This document shows, piece after piece, positions 1-7,377 of a stretch of 53,199 bases of DNA. Position 1 is the first letter of the stretch. Every line of letters begins with the position of its first letter. The DNA is from an uncultured Methylococcaceae bacterium. GTDB taxonomy: Bacteria > Pseudomonadota > Gammaproteobacteria > Methylococcales > Methylomonadaceae. The stretch spans positions 1-53,199 of the forward strand of contig CAJXMF010000011.1 of assembly GCA_913056195.1 (NCBI GenBank). Direction: 5' to 3'. The notes under the pieces were generated by a model. It did no database searches, was not told where the DNA came from, and saw only the letters and a list, made by a program, of their open reading frames with translations. The position numbers were made by a program, and so were the translations under genes.

Positions 1-54
1 AGCCTGATAAATCAACAGCCTATGCCCACAGAAGAATTTACGCTGAGTAGTTAC
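1..54 (+). mobile_element. IS66-like MITE, copy 1 (partial, right end)
   Basis: This is the right-hand 54 bp of the 154-bp element described at 4794-4947, in the same orientation. It ends in the terminal inverted repeat ACGCTGAGTAGTTAC. It matches the complete inverted copy at 36151-36304 over its whole length, including the AAATCAAC variant. The left part lies beyond the window. The 8 bases following it (55-62, CGCATTTT) are the predicted right-hand target duplication. The next gene starts 62 bp downstream, so its promoter must lie in that short gap or inside the element. Confidence 0.88.
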
Positions 55-116
55 CGCATTTTTTAAAATATGATTTTTTATGATCTGGAATGAAATAACA
101 GATTCGATGGTGTCGA

Positions 117-3100
117 ATGATTATAGTCAATAGAGTTGTATTTTTCCTTTTACTTTTGTGGATTGGATACGAGTTTGCTACTTTTCCGGTTGCCAGAGCT
201 GCATTGTTTGGCAGTTTTATCATATACATTTTCCTGTTGTGGCGATTTTCTTCGGCTTGGTTGATCGTTTTACCGGCAATTTTGCCCGTGCTTGATTTAA
301 CGCCCTGGAGCGGGCGTTTGCTAATCACCGAGTTTGATTTGTTTATTGCCGCAACATTGGCTGTAGGTTTGTTTTTTAACAGGTTTTCTTTTCAGTTTTG
401 GCACTCATTGAGTAAGCCTGCTAAATGGCTGTTTGTCAGTTTTGTTGTTAGTCAGTTATTGAGCTTAATGCTTGGATTTATAAATCTTCAGTCACCACTG
501 CAGCCTGCTTTTTTTGTATATCACTCACAGATGAATAGCTTTCGTGTGGCTAAAGGGTTTTTGGAAGCATTATTGTTATTACCGATGTTGTCTTTTGAAA
601 AGAAGCATAATAAACCCATTGGACGATATTTCAGCATAGGCATGATAACAGCGCTCAGCCTTTGTATTATCTCAATTACTTGGGAAAGATTGTTTTTTCC
701 AGGGTTGTTGGATTTTAAATCTAACTATCGTGTATCTGGCATGTTTTCAGGCATGTTATTAGGTGGGGCTTTATTAGATGGTTTTTTGGCGCTGGCTTTT
801 CCTTTTTTTATCACCTGTTTTTTGATTTTTCGTAACCGTTGGCTTCAGTTTTTAGGTGTGTTGTTGTTTGCCGGTGGAATTTATTGTTATTTGGTGACCT
901 TTACCAGAACGACCTACTTGGCATTATTAGTTATATTCATCATATTGTATATAGGGACGCAAAAAATAAAGTTTACTGCAGCTAAAAGTATTGTGCTAAG
1001 AATGAGTATGCTTCTGATTGTGGCTTTTTTGGTGATACCTGTTATAGGTGGTGATTACATTCAAAAACGATTTTCGACGACGATCGATGATTTTAAGCAT
1101 CGTTTACAACACTGGAATACGGCTATTCACTTAATGGATACAGGCGGCAGTTATCTTTGGGGGATGGGAACAGGGACATTTCCGAAAACATATTTTGAAA
1201 ATAGCGATGCTGCGGTAAATATGTCAGGTTTCAGATTATATCATTCTGGAAACTCGGTTTTTCTTCATTTTGATCCAAGTGATCGGCGAGGTGATTTATA
1301 TATACATCAGCGCTTCCATGTTAATGAAATAGGTCAGTATGAATTAAGAATTAAGCTTAGAAGCTGGTCGGATAGACGAGAGAAGCTACTTGTTGAGTTG
1401 TGCGAACGTAATATTATGCCATTAGAGCATGAATGTAATTGGCGTGAATTCCCCGTAAATAAGTCTGATAAAGGGCGATGGGTTACAGTGAGTAAAAGAT
1501 TCGATTCTAGTATTTACCATAGCCTCATTAGCGCCTTTAAACCGCTTGAAATCAGTATAATGAATCGAGGGCTAAAAGGAGCACTGGATATTGGTAAAGT
1601 AGAAATCTACTCGCCATCTGGGCAACAAGTAATAAAGAACCCTGATTTTAGTAATCGTTTTGATTATTGGGTTTTTTCTAATGGTAACCATTTAGCCTGG
1701 CATATAAAAAATATTTGGGTGTCGGTTTTTTTTGAGGGTGGCATCATTGAATTGATTTTACTGAGTTTTCTCTTGGCTAGTTTACTCCGCAGTTCTTATG
1801 CGGGAATAAAAACTTCCGGAAATCCATTTTATTTGGTTATTTTATCATCGATATCCGCGTTTATTATTGTCGGGTTGTTCGGCAGTGTATTTGATGATCC
1901 TCGTGTGAGTTGGTTGTTTTTTACGATTACCAGTATGGTGATCGTGAAACCTGAAAATCCACCGGTTGAAAATAATCAGGTGCCTTGGTCGCGTTTGCTG
2001 ATGGGGTTTTTAATTATCCTTATATTATTGGTGGTTGTTGGTTTTTTACAGCTCATGCACACCTACAATCTTAGTGCTACCCAACTTGTTGTGGAGGCAG
2101 AAAAACGGTTAGGCGTGAATCTGGTAGTCATCAGGAAATTGCTGGAACCTAAGGCTAAATTTGTTGAGCAGGTTTTAGATGGTCATATCAACGCAGGGCA
2201 TCCCCGTATTCTATTTGGTGATTTACAGAGTAATACGGAGCAGGGAATCATCAATTTAATAAGACAGCGGGTTAAAGAGCAGTCAGTACATAATAGTCAG
2301 TATCTGTCTGTTTGCGGTCATAATGACTTATTGTTTTCAGTCGTTTGTTGGCTTTCACATCCAAATGATCGCGTGTTAAACACTATAAAACAACGCTTGG
2401 TTTCGTTTTCATTAAATCGGCCATCTGCTGACACCACATACAGTAATGCTTGGCAGTTGGCTTTGGCTTATGATTTGATGTTTTATGCGTTGCCAGACAA
2501 GGAAAAAATATCTGTTGAAAAAAAATTGGTACAGGCATTAAAAGACACTCTATTAATATTAGATGAAGATTCTGCATCACTATGGCATGGACGTTCTACG
2601 CATGCGGCTATTGCGTGGCTTTGTGCTGTGGTATTGCCAAATAGAGTTGATGGTGTCAAGGCGTTACAACGCAGAGCCCAAGGGCATTTTTTGACTGCAA
2701 TTGACGGGCTCGGCTTCACAACGATATGGCCTGGGGGATATAACTATTGGATTCAGGCTAGAGCATTTCAGTTTGCTTTGGCATCTTCTGCTTATTTAAA
2801 CGGTTTACGTGAAGCCGGTAATGCAGAGAAAATAAAACAGGTTATGAGTCAGATAGGCTATTGGACGATTTATGCAACCAGGCCGGATAACAGAATTGAG
2901 GGGTTTGGAGATGAAGGATCCAGAGTTGATTTAAAAGATGAAACGCGCAGGGTAATAGATTTAATTGTTCAAATGACGCGGGATCCTGTTTTAGCAGGCT
3001 ATTCTGAATATCTGGCTAAATTGCATGGTCTGGAAAGTTATTATCGGGGGTATCGCTGGGGATTCCTACTTTTTAACGATCCAACTGTCTGGTCAGTGGG

Positions 3101-4394
3101 TGATGGTACGATGGAATCTTTGGGGAAGTATCTACCAGTTGCCCGATTATTTGGGGCAAAAACAACCAATTATGCCTATTTTCGCTCTGGGTGGGGGAAA
3201 GAGGACACATTCATCAGTTTTAAAGCTGGTCATACTTTCTCTCATCATGGTCATTACGATGCGGGGCATTTTACAATTTTTAAAGATGCACCTTTAGTGG
3301 TCAACAGCAGTACCTATGGTGGTTTTTTTACACCTAATCGATTGAATTATTCCATCAGAACAATCGCTAAAAATAGCTTGATTATTCAAAGACCGAATGA
3401 AATAGTCAGGCCCAATCGGTTTTTTAATAAAAACGTTGCTGATGGTGGGCAGCGACTCACGATGCCAACAGGCAGTGCTGTTTTGAGTGTAGGCGATTGG
3501 TTTAATAGCTATCAGCAAGGTCAGCATTATGAAGGTGCTGAATTAAATAATTTTAGCAGTAAGGGCAGTGAATATGCCTATATATCAGTTAATTTAGCTC
3601 CAGCTTACAATAATACTCAATATGATGATAATGGAGAGGGTGGGAAAGTCAGTGAAGCTGTTCGTCAGCTTTTGTATTTACCTAAGGAAGATATTCTGGT
3701 TGTATTTGATCAGGTGACATCAACCCACAAAGAATTTTTAAAGAAGTGGTTATTACATACAGTCAACCAACCTCGGGTTGAAGGATTGACTGTATTAAAA
3801 GGGACGCTGGACAATGGGATCTCGGAAAGCCGAAGTAATTCAGTCCATATTCAGAATGGGAAAGGTAGACTCCGGCTTGATATTTTGTATCCTGATAAGC
3901 CGATAGTTCGTTTATTAGGCGGTAAGGATTATCAGTATTATGTTGAAGTTGATGGAGATGATACCGTTTTAAACGGTATTAATTTCAATCAGGGATCATC
4001 CCATCAACCTTGGTTTGATGATGCGAAGTGGCGGATTGAAATACAGCCTGAAACATTGAGCAAAGCTGACAAGTTCCTGATGGCTATGTCGCTTTCAGAA
4101 AAATTTAGTCAACGACGTCCACGAATAAAGAAACTAGATTTTTTGCAAAAGAATATCGTAGGGCTGGTTACGGAGCAGACAATCGTTGTTTTTCTTCCGG
4201 CGTATGGTAAGGGAAAATTAACATTCAGCGTGATGAAACCCAAAACAAAGCTAATAGTAGCCGGGGTGTCTTTGTTTAAAAAAGTTGATGTTGTTCAGGA
4301 AGGAACAAAAGTTCGAACCATGACAGCAGAGAATGGTGTTGCCTATAGTACATTTGATTTTCCTCTTCAGGGTGAAATAGAACTTCGATGGTGA
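117..4394 (+). CDS. O-antigen polymerase/ligase-like membrane protein fused to heparinase II/III-like lyase
   Basis: This 1425-residue protein has three parts. Residues about 1-365 form many hydrophobic segments ending in a Wzy_C/WaaL-like signature (HRLQHWNTAI near 328, then a Gly-rich GMGTGTF stretch), as in EPS polymerases and O-antigen ligases. Residues about 369-515 form a soluble, beta-rich insert in what should be the large periplasmic loop. Membrane segments then resume (HIKNIWVSVFFEGG onward, and another near 620-645). From about 690 the protein looks like a heparinase II/III-type lyase. It begins with HPRILFGD, the usual entry to the alpha-toroid, and holds the conserved HHGHYDAGHF at 1043-1052, followed by a beta-rich C-terminus. 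The inferred role is to polymerise or transfer the EPS and cleave uronic-acid bonds in the periplasm. The ATG at 117 has no strong ribosome site. The gene looks AT-richer than the downstream genes and lies between two MITE copies. Confidence 0.85.
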   Translation: MIIVNRVVFFLLLLWIGYEFATFPVARAALFGSFIIYIFLLWRFSSAWLIVLPAILPVLDLTPWSGRLLITEFDLFIAATLAVGLFFNRFSFQFWHSLSKPAKWLFVSFVVSQLLSLMLGFINLQSPLQPAFFVYHSQMNSFRVAKGFLEALLLLPMLSFEKKHNKPIGRYFSIGMITALSLCIISITWERLFFPGLLDFKSNYRVSGMFSGMLLGGALLDGFLALAFPFFITCFLIFRNRWLQFLGVLLFAGGIYCYLVTFTRTTYLALLVIFIILYIGTQKIKFTAAKSIVLRMSMLLIVAFLVIPVIGGDYIQKRFSTTIDDFKHRLQHWNTAIHLMDTGGSYLWGMGTGTFPKTYFENSDAAVNMSGFRLYHSGNSVFLHFDPSDRRGDLYIHQRFHVNEIGQYELRIKLRSWSDRREKLLVELCERNIMPLEHECNWREFPVNKSDKGRWVTVSKRFDSSIYHSLISAFKPLEISIMNRGLKGALDIGKVEIYSPSGQQVIKNPDFSNRFDYWVFSNGNHLAWHIKNIWVSVFFEGGIIELILLSFLLASLLRSSYAGIKTSGNPFYLVILSSISAFIIVGLFGSVFDDPRVSWLFFTITSMVIVKPENPPVENNQVPWSRLLMGFLIILILLVVVGFLQLMHTYNLSATQLVVEAEKRLGVNLVVIRKLLEPKAKFVEQVLDGHINAGHPRILFGDLQSNTEQGIINLIRQRVKEQSVHNSQYLSVCGHNDLLFSVVCWLSHPNDRVLNTIKQRLVSFSLNRPSADTTYSNAWQLALAYDLMFYALPDKEKISVEKKLVQALKDTLLILDEDSASLWHGRSTHAAIAWLCAVVLPNRVDGVKALQRRAQGHFLTAIDGLGFTTIWPGGYNYWIQARAFQFALASSAYLNGLREAGNAEKIKQVMSQIGYWTIYATRPDNRIEGFGDEGSRVDLKDETRRVIDLIVQMTRDPVLAGYSEYLAKLHGLESYYRGYRWGFLLFNDPTVWSVGDGTMESLGKYLPVARLFGAKTTNYAYFRSGWGKEDTFISFKAGHTFSHHGHYDAGHFTIFKDAPLVVNSSTYGGFFTPNRLNYSIRTIAKNSLIIQRPNEIVRPNRFFNKNVADGGQRLTMPTGSAVLSVGDWFNSYQQGQHYEGAELNNFSSKGSEYAYISVNLAPAYNNTQYDDNGEGGKVSEAVRQLLYLPKEDILVVFDQVTSTHKEFLKKWLLHTVNQPRVEGLTVLKGTLDNGISESRSNSVHIQNGKGRLRLDILYPDKPIVRLLGGKDYQYYVEVDGDDTVLNGINFNQGSSHQPWFDDAKWRIEIQPETLSKADKFLMAMSLSEKFSQRRPRIKKLDFLQKNIVGLVTEQTIVVFLPAYGKGKLTFSVMKPKTKLIVAGVSLFKKVDVVQEGTKVRTMTAENGVAYSTFDFPLQGEIELRW

Positions 4395-4793
4395 GATGTT
4401 TGGGTTTTATTATGGGCGGCTGTCAATGCCCGTTTGGAATCAAGAAAGTCGTTTCTTTTTCTAACAATTGATTTAAACTACAGACCAGAGGTTTTGACGT
4501 ATAAATGATGTCGGATAAAAAACGGCTGACACTATCATGAAAATCGTCCATCATCATCTAACATCGGCGCTCAACCCTCGCTAATTTCTCTTTATATGTT
4601 CATTATCTATAGCTTTAGGCAGTCCAAATTATTACAAAACCGGAATGTGTGGAATGTCGATAGGATTTTTCTGGAATTAGGCTATAGTTATCTATAAATG
4701 ACATGTGACTAAAAAACCAAGTCCTATGATAGGTCGTGGACGGTTTATCGTAAAAGGCAAGCGTATATGAGTTGGGGTTATGTACGTATAAAT
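4395..4793. other. Intergenic region, no gene seen
   Basis: About 400 bp of AT-rich sequence follow the polymerase-lyase gene and precede the second MITE copy. No credible reading frame, tRNA or strong terminator was found. A weak GGGC/GCCC inverted repeat at 4414-4431 is not followed by a T-run. The stretch ends with GTATAAAT (4786-4793), the left target duplication of the MITE. Confidence 0.6.
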
Positions 4794-4947
4794 GTAACTA
4801 CTCAGCGTGTTTGGGGCTGAAGGCATAGGCTATTGATTTATAAGGACGCGTAAATACGTCCCTGTAAACTCTGCTGCAACGTCCTGTTGCAGAAGCCTGA
4901 TAAATTAACAGCCTATGCCCACAGAAGAATTTACGCTGAGTAGTTAC
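4794..4947 (+). mobile_element. IS66-like MITE, copy 2 (complete, 154 bp)
   Basis: This is a complete miniature element with a perfect 15-bp terminal inverted repeat, GTAACTACTCAGCGT at 4794-4808 and its complement at 4933-4947. Perfect 8-bp direct repeats GTATAAAT flank it at 4786-4793 and 4948-4955. The two arms stay complementary further in (GCATAGGCT near the left against AGCCTATGC near the right), so the strand can fold into a long hairpin. Smaller hairpins lie inside (GGACG/CGTCC and CTGCAAC/GTTGCAG). There is no coding capacity. GTAA ends and 8-bp duplications are the known marks of the IS66 family, so it is probably moved in trans by an IS66 transposase. It differs from the inverted copy at 36151-36304 at two positions. 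Confidence 0.93.
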
Positions 4948-5049
4948 GTATAAATTTACATAACTTATTGACTTTTATAGATATAAAAATTCTAGGATGG
5001 GCGGGGGGAGCTGGAATTCATCCTGTAATTCTTAAGTAGAAGATCAATA

Positions 5050-5811
5050 ATGAAAAACATATTTTTTTTAATAGGCTTGATGGTATTCGTTCCTATCGTA
5101 ACTGCGGGGGATCTTTCTCAAGCCGTCCAGCGTGTAAAGCCCAGTATTGTAGCAGTTGGAACATTTATGCCCCGGCGTGCACCGCGAGCTGTGTTTCGTG
5201 GGACCGGTTTTGTGGTCGCAGATGGCACAATTATCGCTACGAATGCCCATGTGGTGCCTGAAAACTTAGATACTGAAAATCTGGAAAAAATTGCAGTTTT
5301 TATCAAACATGATAATCAGGATCGAATGTTTTTTGCAACACTTCTGGAGCGGGATAATGCGCATGATGTGGCATTGTTAAAAATTGAAAAGGGACGATTG
5401 CCGGCATTACAGCTTGATGTTCAGTCTAAGGTTAAGGAAGGCGAAAACTATGCTTTTACCGGTTATCCTATTGGCATGGTCTTAGGGTTGTATCCTGCGA
5501 CCCACGCAGGCATCGTTTCGGCGATTACACCGGTTGCGGTTCCGATGATTAAGTCCAGGCAGCTTGATGCTGATATTGTTAAAAGGTTAAGGCATTCTTT
5601 TTTTGTGTATCAGATGGATGCAATTGCGTATCCCGGCAATAGTGGTAGCCCTGTGTATCAGCCACAGACAGGGCGTGTGGTGGGAATTATTAATAGTGTA
5701 TTTGTTAAAGAAAGTAGAGAGAAAATTTTATCACGCCCGAGCGGAATCAGTTATGCCATTCCGATAAAGTATTTGCATAATCTTTTACTTACAACGACAA
5801 AATCTCGATAA
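5050..5811 (+). CDS. Secreted trypsin-like serine protease
   Basis: This 253-residue protein has an N-terminal signal peptide (residues 1-19, probable cleavage after VTA) and a chymotrypsin/trypsin-like fold of the DegP/HtrA type. The triad is visible as His67 in TNAHVV, Asp106 in DVALLKI and Ser198 in GNSGSP. No PDZ domain follows, so it is shorter than DegP or DegS. It should act in the periplasm or outside the cell. Its stop lies only 5 bp before the start of the priming sugar transferase, so the two are probably co-transcribed and the protease is the first gene of the EPS operon. Processing of a surface or EPS-machinery protein is an inference. A MITE ends about 100 bp upstream. Confidence 0.9.
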   Translation: MKNIFFLIGLMVFVPIVTAGDLSQAVQRVKPSIVAVGTFMPRRAPRAVFRGTGFVVADGTIIATNAHVVPENLDTENLEKIAVFIKHDNQDRMFFATLLERDNAHDVALLKIEKGRLPALQLDVQSKVKEGENYAFTGYPIGMVLGLYPATHAGIVSAITPVAVPMIKSRQLDADIVKRLRHSFFVYQMDAIAYPGNSGSPVYQPQTGRVVGIINSVFVKESREKILSRPSGISYAIPIKYLHNLLLTTTKSR

Positions 5812-5816
5812 AACTG

Positions 5817-7205
5817 ATGATAAGAATTTTTAGACATTATATTTCAAAGGCTTACTTAGGCTTATTCGTTGCTGAATTCCTGGTCTTTTTTAGCGCAATG
5901 CGGTATGGACATGAACTGCGCTTTTTGGGCGCCGAGTCCTGGTACAGTGATAAATATATGTTATTAGCCAGTATTATCTTCGCTGTGGTATTATCGCTCT
6001 CCAATATCGGGATAGGTCTTTATCGGCGCAGTCTGAGCTGGCAGGATTATAAGCTGTTATCACGGTTAGCGGTGAGCTTTACCGTTGCAACCCTTATGCT
6101 GGTTATCATTTATTATGCCTTTCCTGAATTTAAAATAGCCCGCGGGGTATTGCTGTATGCCTTGTTATTGGCTTTTGCCGGTATGCTGGTCATCAGGTTT
6201 GTTTTTTACAAGTTTGTAAAATCAAGTCGGTTGCGGAAAAATATTTTAGTGATTGGTGCCGGCAAAAAAGCACGCAAATTAATGGCCAGTAATGAGCGGT
6301 ATTTACATAAAAGCTATGATGTCTTGGCCTGCCTGGCTTTAGATGAAAATGTTATTCCGCCTGAAAATATTCGAGTGATTTCGGATGCTGATCAGCTGTT
6401 AGCGACGGCTTTAGAATATGATATTGATGAGATTGTCGTAGCGGTTGATGATCGGCGTAGTCATTTGCCTATGGATGAATTATTAGATTGCAAAGTGTAT
6501 GGTATTGATGTGGTTGATTTAGTCACATTTTATGAACGCGAGCAGGCGATGATTGATTTGGAAAATATTTTTCCGAGTTGGTTTGTTTTTTCCGATGGCT
6601 TTGCCGGCGGCGATTTTCGTGCGTTAGAAAAAAGAATGGTCGATATTTTAGCGAGTTTGCTATTGCTTGCAGTGAGCTGGCCTTTTATGCTGCTGGTCAG
6701 TCTGGCTATTATGCTGGAAAGTGGGTTTAAAGGCCCAATTCTTTATCGACAGACGCGTGTGGGTGAGCTGGATAAAGACTTTGAGGTATTAAAATTTCGC
6801 AGTATGCGAACGGATGCCGAGATGCATGGTGCGCAAATGGCAAAACAGGATGATGATCGAGTAACCCGGGTAGGTCGGGTCATTCGAAAATTCAGATTGG
6901 ATGAATTGCCTCAAATCTGGAATGTGTTGCGGGGCAATATGAGTTTTGTCGGTCCTCGGCCTGAGCGGCCTCATTTTGTCGCACAATTTGCAGAGACGAT
7001 ACCCTATTATCGGAAAAGGCACCGGGTAAAGCCCGGTATTACGGGCTGGGCTCAGCTATGTTACCCTTATGGCGAAAACGAATATGATGCAATTCAGAAA
7101 TTGCAATATGATCTTTATTACGTCAAAAATTATAGTTTATTTCTGGATTTGACCATTATTATTCATACGGTTGAAGTAATCTTGTGGGGAAAAGGGGCAA
7201 GATGA
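5817..7205 (+). CDS. EPS priming glycosyl-1-phosphate transferase, XrtA/PEP-CTERM-associated
   Basis: This is a 462-residue polyprenyl-phosphate sugar-phosphate transferase that starts EPS repeat-unit synthesis on undecaprenyl phosphate at the inner membrane. Four N-terminal membrane helices (about residues 10-130) precede a Rossmann-like CoA-binding-type domain (about 140-265). A fifth hydrophobic segment follows near 280-300, then the catalytic sugar-transferase domain with KFRSMRTDAE, the DELPQIWNVLRG motif and GPRPERP. Length and layout match the PEP-CTERM-associated family (TIGR03013/TIGR03025). It follows the protease by 5 bp. The sugar transferred cannot be read from the sequence; the nucleotide-sugar genes downstream suggest an N-acetylhexosamine or a hexose. 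Confidence 0.94.
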   Translation: MIRIFRHYISKAYLGLFVAEFLVFFSAMRYGHELRFLGAESWYSDKYMLLASIIFAVVLSLSNIGIGLYRRSLSWQDYKLLSRLAVSFTVATLMLVIIYYAFPEFKIARGVLLYALLLAFAGMLVIRFVFYKFVKSSRLRKNILVIGAGKKARKLMASNERYLHKSYDVLACLALDENVIPPENIRVISDADQLLATALEYDIDEIVVAVDDRRSHLPMDELLDCKVYGIDVVDLVTFYEREQAMIDLENIFPSWFVFSDGFAGGDFRALEKRMVDILASLLLLAVSWPFMLLVSLAIMLESGFKGPILYRQTRVGELDKDFEVLKFRSMRTDAEMHGAQMAKQDDDRVTRVGRVIRKFRLDELPQIWNVLRGNMSFVGPRPERPHFVAQFAETIPYYRKRHRVKPGITGWAQLCYPYGENEYDAIQKLQYDLYYVKNYSLFLDLTIIIHTVEVILWGKGAR

Positions 7206-7245
7206 CTTGTTTTTGGGTGAATATTCAGAAATCCTCTCAATATCT

Positions 7246-7266
7246 CCTTCGCCCTTCGGGAGAAGG
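7246..7266. repeat. REP-like palindrome in the sugar transferase-prsT gap
   Basis: The sequence CCTTCgCCCttcGGGaGAAGG is a near-perfect hairpin. It is followed by CTGGGATGAGGG, a type of dispersed palindromic repeat common between genes in gammaproteobacteria. It lies in the 172-bp gap before prsT. It could stabilise the upstream transcript or partly terminate it; there is no T-run. Confidence 0.55.
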
Positions 7267-7377
7267 CTGGGATGAGGGTGTCAAACAACTGGGAATCTGG
7301 ATGTTTACGTTTTTGTTATTTAGAGTTTATGACGTAATCAGTAAGACACTTATCGATAGATGTAACAGGAAATGTAC

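Noticed and set aside
4414..4431. GGGC/GCCC inverted repeat as a terminator of the polymerase-lyase gene
   Set aside because: Only four base pairs, a ten-base loop and no T-run.
4794..4947. The 154-bp repeat read as an attachment site or a structured RNA gene
   Set aside because: Different 8-bp duplications at each complete copy and two orientations fit transposition better; an RNA role of the hairpin is not excluded.
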